This document shows, piece by piece, positions 35,801-37,803 of a stretch of 64,000 bases of DNA. Under the pieces are notes generated by a model, which was not told the DNA's origin, made no database searches, and saw nothing but the letters and a program-made list of their open reading frames with translations. The first letter of the stretch is position 1. Each line of letters begins with the position of its first letter. A program made the translations under genes and the position numbers. Source of the DNA: Nematostella vectensis. Taxonomy: Eukaryota > Cnidaria > Anthozoa > Actiniaria > Edwardsiidae. The stretch spans positions 7,351,181 through 7,415,180 of the forward strand of contig NC_064040.1 in the NCBI RefSeq assembly GCF_932526225.1, in the 5' to 3' direction.

Positions 35801-36102
35801 GTCAAATTGGAGCCCTTAAACCTTCTAACAATATAGCGAAACCCACCCCGTTTATACATATTCACTCTTTTTTTTTTTTGCAGGAGTTAACAAAGGCAAT
35901 AGACCTTGAGGGGTGCGAACTTTCAGAATGTAGTTTAGACAAAAAACAATTTGCTTTCCAAATAAAGCCTAAAGGACAAAGAAGATATTATTTCTTCCAT
36001 GCAGAAACAGAACAAGACCAGCAAGAGTGGATGCAAGCTATCTGCTTTGCCAAAGCATCAGGAAGTATAGGCGATGGGTCGCAAGCTTGTGTTGTGCAGT
36101 AG
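17816..36102 (+). CDS. Small PH-domain protein, two coding exons, Polinton in its intron
   Basis: Exon 1 is 17,816-17,968 (donor GAA|GTAAGT, phase 0) and exon 2 is 35,884-36,102 (acceptor after a T-run, TTTTGCAG|GAG). Joined, they encode 123 aa that are almost entirely one pleckstrin-homology domain. Beta strands 1-3 are in exon 1 (GWLFKRSKLSKKWDKQWCSI). Exon 2 carries LEGCELSEC, FAFQIKP, YYFFHAET and the C-terminal helix with the near-invariant Trp (QDQQEWMQAI). PH domains bind phosphoinositides or proteins at membranes; the ligand here is unknown. The ~17.9-kb intron contains a complete Polinton on the same strand, so correct splicing must skip it. The stop codon lies in the first unit of a degenerate repeat, so the last few residues may be recent, or a longer spliced form may exist. 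Confidence 0.8.
18567..19060 (+). repeat. Polinton left terminal inverted repeat
   Basis: The outer ~150 bp (GGCGCAGCTGGCGCAAC ... CTGCGCATGCGCGAG ... AGAGATCTCTTGCACGAC) matches the right end closely in reverse. It is followed by 18,715-19,025, a degenerate tandem array of CACCTGTCAATCACTTTGT units, some with TCACGTGAC inserts, then GGGGGAGCTCGAGG-type palindromic DNA and the PolB leader. Similarity to the right end continues past the array up to the first gene's leader. Confidence 0.93.
19082..19100 (+). promoter_or_regulatory. Class A Polinton promoter motif before PolB
   Basis: GAAAAGTGGTTTAAAGAC lies directly against the PolB ATG. Nearly the same string precedes the TFIIB-like gene (GAAAAGTGGCTTAAAGAC), the ankyrin gene (AAAAGTGGTTTAAAGAC) and the Cys/His-repeat gene (GAAAAGTGATTTAAGGAC), all on the minus strand. 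Function as a promoter is inferred from this recurrence and position. Confidence 0.6.
19101..23027 (+). CDS. Protein-primed family B DNA polymerase (Polinton PolB)
   Basis: 1,308 aa, the element's replicase; in this family a terminal protein primes synthesis. In order: SAP/LEM-like helical start (about residues 5-40), Pro-rich linker with DGPIPEINVPILKP (77-90), Cys-rich zinc-finger-like segment (CCRCLNSF...), exonuclease motifs YADFES (496-501), HNLSGYDS (643-650) and YLESD (804-808), an endonuclease VII-like HNH insert with CHIC...DHCHLTGKYRGAAHNACN (from 598), and polymerase motifs DANNLYG (904), K...NSVFGK (1,038 on) and DTDS (1,138-1,141). All catalytic acidic residues I expect are present, so it appears intact. 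ATG at 19,101 follows the class A motif. The 3' end overlaps the integrase tail to tail by 52 bp. Confidence 0.97.
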   Translation: MAGLIEMENLKVKDLKALAKERGIPRYYWMRRDELVGALTSTSPPPPPRRVPLPKLVKGLPRPSRITPSNTSESILDGPIPEINVPILKPSQPPRSSRVQSLKHFANRAANLIKSELDKFADWILSYVPEPIKKTVKEAADKRVERLKERIKRLHEEVEDRFTPKEQQTALKGYLKTHGIAGQRGYDPKTFIARIKPKVLELISQQKKPIKVKFIFTCGFIKEDPATAQIEEELGYFHTEKPEIVTESTDLSDLFDTMTNYLLGLVELFQKQGSGWQFDQVEYFDINIDPFEPLSGSSYIPLPPKLASKKAIINVKNENDHECFKWAVTSAVYPREKDPQRFSKQMIENSEKFDWSGIEFPVSLKQIDKFEKQNQYTVNVFGYETKIYPLRISEKDPDNAINLLLISDDETNHYCWIKNMMRLVSTQIDEFHHTRFLCCRCLNSFRCKQSLEKHSECCGNHEAVGIEMPKIDKDGNLPHIKFKNYNRKMRVPFVVYADFESFTENIDTCSPDGSKSFTKQYQKHKPSGFCYLIKCFDGDISPPELVRYTAESPDEDIPQLFVESLESDIKKIYDKFRFPKKVKMTPKDKIAYNDATHCHICEGELGGDKVLDHCHLTGKYRGAAHNACNLDHKIPKFFPVIFHNLSGYDSHLFIKNLGTSEGKINCIPNNEEKYISFTKQIVVDSFTNKEGNKIDVKRDIRFIDSFRFMSASLDSLVGNMSRECFKNLAEYYEGEELQLLLRKGVFPYDWFDGFSKLDATQLPQREAFHSKLNDTDISEEDHLHARRVWEAFGMGTMRDYHNLYLESDVLLLADVFENFRDVCLKNYGLDPAWYYTAPGLAWDAALKTTKVRLELLTDYDMLLMIEKGIRGGVSMISNRHGEANNPYMKEYDPDLPTKYITYLDANNLYGWAMSNPLPTHGFRWMGDQELSGWRDRPCILEVDLEYPHHLHDLHNDYPLAPESIGLGNVDKLVPNLNDKTKYVIHHETLRLYVSFGLKVTKIHRGVTFEESAWLEPYIDLNTDLRAKATNDFEKDFFKLMNNSVFGKTMENIRNRVDIRLVTDEKQAKKLISKPNYQHRTIFCENLAAIHMKKTKLIFNKPVYLGMSILDLSKTLMYDFHYNFVKPKYGEDAKLLFTDTDSLMYEIETKDFYEDISGDVRSMFDTSNFPKGHPSGIEVGVNKKVIGMFKDEAGGQQITEFVGLRAKLYSYKMDEGEEEKKCKGVKRAVVKKSIGFDDYKDCLFGKKPQMRLMNVIRSHKHDVYTETVNKVALSHEDDKRVICDDGIHTFAHGHFRTLLGGGSVSSGTT
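22976..23968 (-). CDS. Polinton integrase (retroviral-type DDE)
   Basis: 330 aa. The catalytic core shows D75 (HQADLLF), D137 (IVDPGTEF) and E172 (FVERANRTL), the DDE triad of retroviral and Polinton integrases; 34 residues separate the last two. The upstream helical segment (KVSEAEAKRWLEKQ) fits an N-terminal domain, and the basic C-terminal part (from about residue 255) fits a DNA-binding tail; I see no clear chromodomain. It inserts the element and should act on the TIRs. It is encoded opposite to its neighbours; its ATG (23,968) overlaps the TTTAAAGA motif of the divergent capsid gene. Confidence 0.95.
   Translation of the reverse strand: MSNESRLSKIYYSTDGYWKGYSAIYKLASVAKVSEAEAKRWLEKQALWQIYLPAPKYVPRPHWTVNKPNQIHQADLLFMPHDNVGRKTYRYALVVIDIASRYKDAEALTTKDSSGIAKGFEKIYSRKLKWPHTVIVDPGTEFRGEVTKIMKKKGVTIQRSEAGNHRAQAFVERANRTLAERLFSHQYAQEMISDDRSRVWVKRLPDVLKTLNSQPIRITGKEPVKSIGLKEVDIDPPTYKRPVGLDEVRLPPGVRVRYLLAPGEEEGGERRRATDPIWSLKVFDLSRSVVSVGQPVLYYLSEGAPRRSFVREELQVVPEDTEPPPNSVLK
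23968..24002 (+). promoter_or_regulatory. Divergent INT/MCP control region: TTTAAAGAT plus hairpin
   Basis: Only 33 bp separate the two start codons. TTTAAAGAT (23,968-23,976) is palindromic at TTTAAA and so can face either gene. A 6-bp hairpin, TCTTTT (23,983-23,988) with AAAAGA (23,997-24,002), ends on the A of the capsid ATG. The same arrangement recurs before four other genes of the element. Confidence 0.55.
24002..25240 (+). CDS. Major capsid protein (double jelly-roll, Polinton type)
   Basis: 412 aa. Recognised from the Polinton/adintovirus capsid family: a start like INPNRIPREPFGL, then SSLNRITFNPSSASPGETLYI, a jelly-roll strand set (VVIVPGSVSLLFDLNV), the segment LKILFGGETLQDTQRYDLF, and a second barrel ending in a hydrophobic, Met-rich tail. 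The fold itself cannot be proved by eye. Position next to the packaging ATPase is the usual Polinton order. It would form the icosahedral shell if virions are made. ATG 24,002 sits right after the hairpin in the control region. Confidence 0.9.
   Translation: MAQAISEKINPNRIPREPFGLKAESSLNRITFNPSSASPGETLYINIPKLAENVVIVPGSVSLLFDLNVTGHANNTLVNNVGRNLVSRLKILFGGETLQDTQRYDLFQTYHDLYLQAEDREDRIKQGISSENMRKLRTNAGDKATSDAKEVALAAVHNTKYCIPLDHPILGEHGVFYPKALPHPLIFEITLAPVSDVVVYADTVKTPTYTITNLELEYACISSEYLAREALSAYQVGRGFFYENVILHKTFTISKPNDGVINEHINLPRRSMTGILCLFTESYTGGARDSEKFVNPSITSININVDGMPNRLYSKGMTPPDLWESVKKRFGREGVKQKDFYANNKFALWVDLRAHPDNSIHGGGLVLNNTRDGVKLEMKRKVGGTGNITCYMFVVADALMEVMNSNLRAIMY
25269..25895 (+). CDS. A32/FtsK-HerA type genome-packaging ATPase
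   Basis: 208 aa from the first ATG at 25,269; the frame is open to 25,248 but that start is TTG and not credible in a eukaryote. Walker A is GPTNCGKT (residues 16-23) and Walker B is LLVLDDC (94-100). A later VWVLTQQLTS segment matches the sensor region of this family, and FHNPS follows. The protein would pump DNA into preformed capsids. It begins 28 bp after the capsid gene ends. Only a weak TTAAAAAGG variant of the upstream motif is seen (near 25,237). Confidence 0.9.
   Translation: MEELREKVPFHCIITGPTNCGKTKYLTEQLRGPFRHVFEYIVLICPTYAKNKSYRRFAHGDKRFLVLSPDASNTDEINELLTDCAVLFSGTNTLLVLDDCAVSKDLKQRSNKFINLAFSGRHEGLSVWVLTQQLTSIAKPFRDNVACVVTFHNPSQIGTKTLFEDYGGDLDVETRKKFVELLKTEKYSRLCFCLRHPFQNYLEIPATR
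25922..25957 (+). promoter_or_regulatory. TTTAAAAAC motif plus start-codon hairpin
   Basis: CGAAGTGG then TTTAAAAAC (25,922-25,930) is followed by CATCTT (25,930-25,935) pairing with AAGATG (25,952-25,957), so the right arm contains the ATG. The left arm overlaps the motif's last base. Confidence 0.5.
25955..26497 (+). CDS. Polinton structural-block protein, unknown function
   Basis: 180 aa from the ATG at 25,955; an in-frame GTG further upstream at 25,892 is rejected. The first ~35 residues are acidic and low complexity and include RGASS, encoded by one of the element's palindromic GGGGCTAGC inserts. The core (KKLSAKDVEKYFVRYQTVLG, then LVKRELSNFAGLLVLKGG) resembles proteins I recall beside cnidarian Polinton capsid genes; no domain name is known to me. 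Predicted mostly helical, with no membrane segment. The C-terminus runs into a 22-bp tandem repeat that supplies the last residues and the stop codon. Confidence 0.8.
   Translation: MASVEDYMEEKPESEGARGASSKGEPPEDDVEVKRESLAILASLGTTKEFLGVGMSLGDIKKLSAKDVEKYFVRYQTVLGKQVTDGLVESALQVVSQVISYVVPVDDTEALSKDLQNDELVKRELSNFAGLLVLKGGRMVALASGLFRVAKHVKLTPSSQETSNKLQEVSSTPEQALEHT
26467..26576 (+). repeat. 22-bp tandem repeat, 5 copies, across a gene's 3' end
   Basis: Unit CACACCTGAGCAAGCTCTTGAG, five copies with single-base changes. As 22 is not a multiple of 3, the frame of the upstream ORF meets a TGA in the second copy. Copy-number change would alter the C-terminus. Confidence 0.95.
26587..26619 (+). promoter_or_regulatory. 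TTTAAAGAT motif plus 9-bp start-codon hairpin
   Basis: TTTAAAGAT (26,587-26,595) overlaps GATTCTTTA (26,593-26,601), which pairs perfectly with TAAAGAATC (26,611-26,619) around a 9-nt loop. The right arm ends on the base before the ATG at 26,620. Confidence 0.65.
26620..27039 (+). CDS. Small single-pass membrane protein of the Polinton
   Basis: 139 aa. The N-terminal ~75 residues are highly charged (DPPPKNKSAAREKDPKK, AREMEREAEA), likely nucleic-acid-binding or disordered. One hydrophobic segment follows (about residues 88-110, LSFTTVLSLVGIGFTALDMY), then a short basic tail. Two places encode GAREASLSGA and ARGASLPNA, from the element's palindromic insert. Function unknown. It is preceded by motif plus hairpin and followed 35 bp later by another small membrane-protein gene. 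Confidence 0.75.
   Translation: MSDENQEVEQITKDPPPKNKSAAREKDPKKVASGKRVAEYNRRCREALAREMEREAEASSEDATRAETPHPEGAREASLSGAWIPELSFTTVLSLVGIGFTALDMYMRFYKKTPKTETFERPAARGASLPNATPKIGML
27040..27074 (+). promoter_or_regulatory. TTTAAAGAT motif before the 74-aa gene
   Basis: TTTAAAGAT at 27,040-27,048 is followed by ATTATCTG and an A-rich leader to the ATG at 27,075. Only a 4-bp GATT/AATC pairing is possible, so I do not call a hairpin. Confidence 0.5.
27075..27299 (+). CDS. 74-aa membrane protein of the Polinton
   Basis: 74 aa with two hydrophobic stretches: SAVIIGLAAGVGYVA near residues 14-28 and WVAVLSGSMYL near 49-59. Small two-helix protein in the structural block; function unknown. The gene stops 32 bp before the next ATG, and a TCTAAAGAT motif (27,304-27,312) lies in that gap. 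Confidence 0.75.
   Translation: MSTENKLVKTFTDSAVIIGLAAGVGYVAKKAMKESFISDPSSSVTNYAKWVAVLSGSMYLKDYLETQKILPKAL
27332..27748 (+). CDS. 138-aa membrane-flanked coiled-coil protein of the Polinton
   Basis: 138 aa. A hydrophobic N-terminal segment with small residues (AFMIGGAILNATAFVGGSYL), a long charged helical centre (DKEKIRHDKALEKYQQAMG, WQKKRQEYQDW) and a C-terminal hydrophobic patch (GGGMLALGYVASRWI). The two glycine-rich ends look like membrane hairpins. No family recognised. Upstream motif TCTAAAGAT; ATG preceded by TTAATAA. Confidence 0.75.
   Translation: MASIAFMIGGAILNATAFVGGSYLARYLSSDATHVDKEKIRHDKALEKYQQAMGDWQKKRQEYQDWLTEQYNDKVRADENDKETDEAFKLYAQTHPDFDLKEPELSDYYRPSSNQKMGEMAYVGGGMLALGYVASRWI
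27759..27793 (+). promoter_or_regulatory. CTTAAAGAT motif plus 11-bp start-codon hairpin
   Basis: CTTAAAGAT (27,759-27,767) runs into TTTCTTATCTT (27,767-27,777), perfectly complementary to AAGATAAGAAA (27,783-27,793) around the loop CAAAC. The last A of the right arm is the A of the ATG. Confidence 0.7.
27793..28815 (+). CDS. 340-aa coiled-coil protein with C-terminal membrane region
   Basis: Acidic start (DTDFDPTTEEGREDL), a mixed segment up to about residue 155, then a long Glu/Arg/Asn-rich coiled coil (about 155-235: LREEEERNTEQMRKNNEER), a first hydrophobic span (VAAVVTAVGVVIGVIV), an amphipathic stretch with SVAKGVGDGLKTIGKKL, two further hydrophobic spans and a basic end (RFKRRRKS). 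The architecture suggests a virion membrane or DNA-associated protein, perhaps membrane-active on entry; this is inference from composition only. No known family is recognised. Confidence 0.8.
   Translation: MDTDFDPTTEEGREDLNTTVDEDYDSLIPNDGEGRESWNERISNRFGRGASYVSRRLTDLWKTRNPGRAVPEYMELQNMGGSPSTDTLRVDLLLSKYPDLDENLVQISTDERGKQFISFYSARKGGWTRPERLYNEDRTVRKSVDDKIRSGKYKQIQIQLDELDATGNTLREEEERNTEQMRKNNEERSETTNQERLRAIDRKNEELSERNSVIDETLEENQLERENLEERMSLKDRVKAIFKKYGFTVAAVVTAVGVVIGVIVSNLKTGLTSVAKGVGDGLKTIGKKLGEILPGMVGAIASFIFRTAGEVVGFLAKNAWLLIVAVVLYFVERFKRRRKS
28819..29442 (+). CDS. Candidate minor capsid (penton-like) protein
   Basis: 207 aa, strand-rich. Motifs recalled from Polinton minor capsid proteins: ILRIPAGQYTIETL near residue 55, FIHCDLVNASDSL followed by APSQVLASVEL near 130-150, and a final SVGYVSSLRLSIKG...YPIRLILEI. 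In Polintons the minor capsid protein is a single jelly-roll that fills the vertices (family knowledge); the fold cannot be confirmed by eye. It starts 3 bp after the previous stop. A TTTAAAAGG variant of the motif lies inside the upstream gene at 28,792-28,800. Confidence 0.6.
   Translation: MVLLYIEGNVGDFTVYLEHPIEKPRFIALRGCAFHNRCNSLSSEGTVSDGENIILRIPAGQYTIETLKLQIDGGMRLGEKPISIRDSSLEVHRNVVLNEPLACLLGLKTRELEANTRHKIKTIGHEAIFIHCDLVNASDSLQQGAPSQVLASVELDEGKIYLNPSDPVRVSTTSVGYVSSLRLSIKGGDGNTIERGLYPIRLILEIT
29470..30075 (+). CDS. 201-aa glycine-rich hydrophobic protein of the Polinton
   Basis: An N-terminal segment carries PRGVSPSG, encoded by a perfect hairpin (CCCGAGGGG / CCCCTCGGG at about 29,502-29,523). 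A coiled-coil start (EQEVKHYENVRKKYKRG) is followed by a long hydrophobic Gly/Ser/Val-rich core (about residues 57-108, SVVLGLLSVILGSSGLG) that could form membrane hairpins, then a helical charged tail with DNKISDEEFSLILNEVDKFE. Similar proteins accompany many cnidarian Polintons in my recollection, without an assigned function. Motif CTTAAAGAA at 29,438-29,446; no start hairpin. Confidence 0.75.
   Translation: MEEYNSIYPNVPRGVSPSGDNFRLQKTHDVLGSLEQEVKHYENVRKKYKRGQSVFSKLSVVLGLLSVILGSSGLGTSLSGFGIVVGVPLGALAGVFGLTSVGCAAVSKRLSQKVSKHDQTAAMAKAKVNSIRDLVSKALKDNKISDEEFSLILNEVDKFEALKLQIRQKSVREDEKNVNITKLRETVREEILKDLASRPAR
30138..30168 (+). promoter_or_regulatory. TTTAAAAAC motif plus 11-bp hairpin containing the ATG
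   Basis: TTTAAAAAC (30,138-30,146), then CATCTTATATG (30,146-30,156), one T, then CATATAAGATG (30,158-30,168): a perfect 11-bp inverted repeat. Its right arm ends with ATG at 30,166, and its left arm holds another in-frame ATG at 30,154. Confidence 0.7.
30154..31680 (+). CDS. Large Polinton structural-block protein (504-508 aa), unknown function
   Basis: 508 aa from 30,154, or 504 aa from the in-frame ATG at 30,166, which fits the hairpin spacing of other genes better. Aromatic-rich N-terminal half (RYPYYSRFRFSADG, YHFPGNSWKP), a globular middle with FRDIFTDSLLVF and SYWSQALNFAMFCATAG, a helical region (SISKSIQRYQFALQQARQKL), a low-complexity Lys/Pro/Thr linker (about 455-485) and one C-terminal hydrophobic segment (ATITAFTAGLAWYLFR) suggesting a tail anchor. 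No family name is known to me. It is the last plus-strand gene; the region to 31,892 is its convergent 3' flank. Confidence 0.8.
   Translation: MSYKMKFTEFVKRYPYYSRFRFSADGHGNVQFVFNGDEYDPFDKNGNLVKTLYHFPGNSWKPENIQDFLVADDTQAYKETIQQLFGFPKQYRLDARAEYKILPWDENPTRNNYVSFDVFITPKLKTHFVFRDIFTDSLLVFRTAKEASRWLDAPNLSYWSQALNFAMFCATAGCGVTRDMIDDSQVGSFYRFHIIFTIRRILNELQCPLPKDKLFSWNKNFYSEAAYQKLRTEFRTGGDFRFLGPINHGLGNVYNYDYHGLSSSNDKYKPYGTIDQLHDEWDAAKSDHEHMNHFEIEYLKDLRTGFQYEWFFPEKSMGLTKAGLSRINQSIEAFVYCILGAQVQTRSSIVGDSGSAQETKQVFTKLFESAVVENSISKSIQRYQFALQQARQKLDLAFALGCWLSPSYLVINNNTSIAGYNNKLQKATTDMKLGLNPINNEIKTIPKHNMGHSKIVLPHTESVTAHKPEPEAKTNPKPDVIKPTNTQHETNLATITAFTAGLAWYLFR
31681..31892. other. Convergent intergenic gap within the Polinton
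   Basis: About 210 bp separate the ends of the plus-strand structural block and the minus-strand right-hand block. A CACGTG is present near 31,736. I see no gene or AATAAA-type signal that clearly serves either side. Confidence 0.5.
31893..32240 (-). CDS. Cys/His-repeat (zinc-finger-like) protein of the Polinton
   Basis: 115 aa. The start, M-T-GLIEMENQTVKDSK, copies the PolB start (MAGLIEMENLKVKDLK). From residue ~27 there are about five units of the form C-x-H-x(6)-C-x2-C-x-G, for example ICEHRRARYVCKDCKG and MCGHGKQRPFCKLCGG, each able to bind metal. Repeats of this kind occur in large DNA virus and protist proteins; function unknown, nucleic-acid or protein binding inferred. The class A motif (GAAAAGTGATTTAAGGAC) abuts the ATG. 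A second open frame on the same strand (31,820-32,050) is a shadow. Confidence 0.8.
   Translation of the reverse strand: MTGLIEMENQTVKDSKVSPVKRTTDYKCLHGRVKYYCKDCHGSQICPHNRRKTRCRECNGGSICEHRRARYVCKDCKGKGMCGHGKQRPFCKLCGGSQICEHDRQKHHCRTCNGN
32302..33126 (-). CDS. Ankyrin-repeat protein of the Polinton
   Basis: 274 aa with about six divergent ankyrin repeats, e.g. RAAMNGHTEIVKMCCESGA, MAAKGGHVEVLKVMGEY, AAAEGQVGVVELLIDLGAD and AAYNGHVEVLKLLRE. The C-terminal extension (ELMPVAWHPDRFWDWCMDEQ) is non-ankyrin and reminiscent of short C-terminal motifs in ankyrin proteins of large DNA viruses. Ankyrin proteins of viruses often contact host ubiquitin or signalling machinery (general knowledge); the partner here is unknown. 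Notably high GC for the element. Class A motif GGTTTAAAGAC (plus 33,144-33,154, reversed) with a short leader before the ATG. Confidence 0.88.
   Translation of the reverse strand: MDMQSAGSLTNLTVEDQAATLARWGAADFDAVMERAAWEGCVETVRLCKSWGATDFEKPMVRAAMNGHTEIVKMCCESGACDFVYPASMAAKGGHVEVLKVMGEYCADGGEAMTEAMGAAAAEGQVGVVELLIDLGADVDVGWATAEAAYNGHVEVLKLLRENFSEFDPDYAITPATESGNLEIVRLCLEWGATDLIVHMNYARFLGLHEIVAVLRAAWRWGLVHEELPEKLHKVRFRRKLEDELMPVAWHPDRFWDWCMDEQEKEMLEECFAR
33248..34174 (-). CDS. TFIIB-like transcription factor encoded by the Polinton
   Basis: 308 aa. After a linker with DGPVPRINVPTLMP (also in PolB) comes a zinc ribbon with C64, H66, C78 and C81 (LCNHDDLV ... CLECGEQ), then a B-finger-like basic region (GFYGHSDGKRSSNPSR), cyclin-like repeat 1 (about 125-205; RKAIVFACIYYAYKMSGK, TLMETFGLSRKSCLKGLK) and repeat 2 (about 215-305) ending in the helix-turn-helix typical of TFIIB/Brf (TLKKFSERTGVSELTISRKAREV in shorter pieces). 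TFIIB bridges TBP and RNA polymerase; large DNA viruses encode homologues. I know of none as a standard Polinton gene. Class A motif upstream suggests early or self expression. Confidence 0.85.
   Translation of the reverse strand: MGEQTVERTAEDRSPPPYNIPDGPVPRINVPTLMPEFALFDRALTKYETSRASLGDEDSSNTLCNHDDLVTEDGVTSCLECGEQMQRVIAHEREWGFYGHSDGKRSSNPSRVQVRRSEDRNIDKDVENMGFSGVIVAKANEIYTQVTKGQIFRGDPRKAIVFACIYYAYKMSGKCQTPKTLMETFGLSRKSCLKGLKIFSVNMPKDYLLHGTSPTVVDHIHDVMDRFSASPTQKGEVVQLYYRSKNRSSELNRARPQSFAVALTYYWVRLKGVDITLKKFSERTGVSELTISRKAREVATVLGTPGVV
34346..34606 (-). CDS. 86-aa Cys-rich single-pass membrane protein
   Basis: Start chosen at 34,606 (MTLKTEVKIRDG); the frame is open further upstream into the TIR, but that part is a translation of TIR repeats. 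A polar N-terminal domain with a CCC cluster (PEHCCCNADYYED) precedes one transmembrane helix (about residues 55-76, VGFVAGAATIVLGVLAMLV) and a short basic end. A GTCTTTAGACC motif, the reversed TCTAAAGAC form, lies at 34,626-34,636. Function unknown; nearest gene to the right TIR. Confidence 0.6.
   Translation of the reverse strand: MTLKTEVKIRDGAATAGGCSVPEVNVSNTADAGPEHCCCNADYYEDSEYGSFDPVGFVAGAATIVLGVLAMLVSMPRYGEKRWVRY
34610..35017 (-). repeat. Polinton right terminal inverted repeat
   Basis: Mirror image of the left terminus. The outer block is 34,880-35,017, then fewer CACCTGTCAATCA/GATCGACAGGTGGG-type units (34,675-34,880), then CCTAGGGGGAGCTCGGGG-type DNA. It is shorter than the left TIR because fewer internal units are present, and it differs by scattered substitutions such as GGCGCGAAAG against GGCGCAAAAG. 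Confidence 0.92.
35497..35522. repeat. Perfect 26-bp palindrome
   Basis: The half-site CGCTCGCTACTGA is followed immediately by its exact reverse complement with no spacer; the centre is TGATCA. An AATAAA lies 15 bp downstream. No known regulator is assigned. Confidence 0.85.
35746..35771. repeat. (CAGT)n microsatellite
   Basis: Six to seven uninterrupted CAGT/GTCA tetranucleotides in the PH-gene intron. Confidence 0.9.
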
Positions 36103-36415
36103 CTATACAAAGCCTGGAAAGTATTGGCCACTTTTCAAAAGCTTATGGTACAGTAGCTGTACAAAACCTAAGAAATATGTGTGACAGTTCAAAAACTTGT
36201 TGTACTGTAGCTATACAAAGCCTCAGAAATACAGTTTGCGTGTCAGTTCACAAGCTTGTGTTGTGAAGTAGCCTCACAAAGCCTCAGACAGTTCACAATC
36301 TTGTGGTACAGTAGTTATACAAAGCTTCAGAAACGTGTGACAGTTCACAAGCTATACAAAGTCTCTGGGGGTATGGGCCACAGTGAACAGTACAGTAGCT
36401 ATGCAAAGGATCATG
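36085..36415 (+). repeat. Degenerate repeats around GTAGCTATACAAAGCCTCAG, PH gene 3' end
   Basis: Six or so imperfect units of about 50-60 bp, each with TTGTG-TACAGTAGCTATACAAAGCCT-type core and CAGTTCACAAGCTTGTG. The first unit contains the PH gene stop codon (CAG TAG); the rest would be 3' UTR. An AATAAA occurs at about 36,583. Confidence 0.75.
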
Positions 36416-37299
36416 CCGTATGCATACCTGTCAACCTCCAAAAATCTTAAGGCTTGAGAATTCTTCGGGGGGAGGGGTGGGGTATATTCTTTTGGGGGGT
36501 AGGGGTGGGTTTAACTTTGCAGGTGTTTGCTGTATTAAAAGCTCTCACGAACAAATCCACTTATAGATCTCATGAGGGTGTTAAATAAATTGTGCTACAC
36601 AAGGGAATTATTGTTTCAAATATTTTAATAGAAAATAGGCAAAATGACGGTTTTCTATAGAATATTTTTTCGGAAGCGATAAAAATGGCTAGAAAAGTGG
36701 AAGATTTGGTGCTCAATGCGGGAGAACGGCAGAAGGGGTCCAAAATCTTGAGACTCCCGGCTAATGAGGGAGAGGTGACAGGTATGGGTGATGGGTCACA
36801 TGTTAGTATTGTAAAGTAGCTATAGTAGCAAGTAGTTGGTTAGACCAATGAAATCATTTTAGCTATTTATAGAATGTATATTTGGTTAGGGTCTTTAATT
36901 CTTTTAATGACTGTAAATAGAGTGTAGAAAATATGTAGATTTCAGATAAGGTAAAAATCTAGATTTTTAATGGACTACACTTCAATCATAGATTATTTTT
37001 TTTATGTTTACTTCACTCTTATTTACATTGTTATCGTTGTGATGCAAAAAATGAAAGCTAAATCTAACTTAGATATAAAGCATAAATTTTCACCCCCCAA
37101 GTCAACTTGTCTTTCGTTCTCTTATCTGGGTGCGCGTTTTTGTCGGGAAAAACGAAAAGTCTTCCAGGAAGTTCCGTGACGGGTTACCTGTGGTACGGAA
37201 ACACTTGTTCTGTCACTCGTGACAAGAGTTGTTCCGCATTCAAAACAATCGTCGCCAACTCCTTGTCCTGAAACCGCCTTCATTTCGAATTTTGGCATC
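36103..37299. other. 3' UTR and intergenic region of the PH and EF-hand genes
   Basis: After the repeats (to 36,415) there is G-rich low-complexity DNA (36,460-36,520) and AT-rich DNA. The last ~150 bp before 37,300 are richer in CpG and probably hold the EF-hand promoter and 5' UTR. No other gene is seen. Confidence 0.5.
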
Positions 37300-37770
37300 A
37301 TGTCCTGCAAAAGCTATTTCTCCGAGAAAACACCTAAAATAGTGGTCAAAAGTCTCTTTACAAAATACGACAAAGACGGTAGCGGGAGACTTCAAAAGAC
37401 CGAAATGATGGAGTTACTAAAGGTTGACTTGGGTCTAGATGATAAACAAGCCGAAACATTTCTCTTACTTGTTGATAAAGATGGCAGTGGAAGCGTCTCC
37501 TTTGATGAGTTCTACACTTGGATTCACGACAAAAACACGCTTCAAAACATCGATGATAAATCGAGGTATCACAAAATTCGGAAAGCTATTGAAATGTTCA
37601 AGAAATACGACAAAGATGCGAGTGGAAGCATTGATCGCGAAGAGTTCAAACAACTCATGCATGAAACAGGGAATAAAGTGAATATCGACAAGGCTTTGAA
37701 GAAACTAGACAAAGATGGAAATGGTCAGATATCATTCACCGAGTTCCTTGCCTGGCTTAACTGGGTATAA
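37300..37770 (+). CDS. Calmodulin-like protein with four EF-hands, single exon
   Basis: 156 aa from the ATG at 37,300 (M-S-C-K-S-Y-F); the frame is open to an ATG at 37,219, but the shorter start is the one nearest the conserved domain. Four canonical calcium loops: DKDGSGRLQKTE, DKDGSGSVSFDE, DKDASGSIDREE and DKDGNGQISFTE, all with intact 1, 3, 5, 9 and 12 positions, so all four should bind Ca2+. Two-lobed calmodulin/troponin C type sensor; the target is unknown. Intronless coding region, unlike its neighbours. AATAAA at 37,798-37,803, 28 bp after the stop, is a good polyadenylation signal. Confidence 0.9.
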   Translation: MSCKSYFSEKTPKIVVKSLFTKYDKDGSGRLQKTEMMELLKVDLGLDDKQAETFLLLVDKDGSGSVSFDEFYTWIHDKNTLQNIDDKSRYHKIRKAIEMFKKYDKDASGSIDREEFKQLMHETGNKVNIDKALKKLDKDGNGQISFTEFLAWLNWV

Positions 37771-37797
37771 TAATTTCAATTGAATCTTGAATTTTTA

Positions 37798-37803
37798 AAT
37801 AAA
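37798..37803 (+). terminator. Polyadenylation signal of the EF-hand gene
   Basis: AATAAA 28 bp after the TAA stop, followed by a GT/T-rich stretch (GTTTTGTTTTATTTTTT). Confidence 0.75.

Larger units (their letters stand above)
35018..35880 (+). other. Right part of the PH-gene intron after the Polinton
   Basis: Host intron sequence: TCTA microsatellite near 35,060-35,090, a 26-bp perfect palindrome at 35,497-35,522, a CAGT microsatellite at 35,746-35,771 and the T-rich acceptor tract. Opposite hairpin-like repeats (GGAAATGTCA ... TGACATTTCC) flank 35,696-35,741. No coding exon is recognised. Confidence 0.6.
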
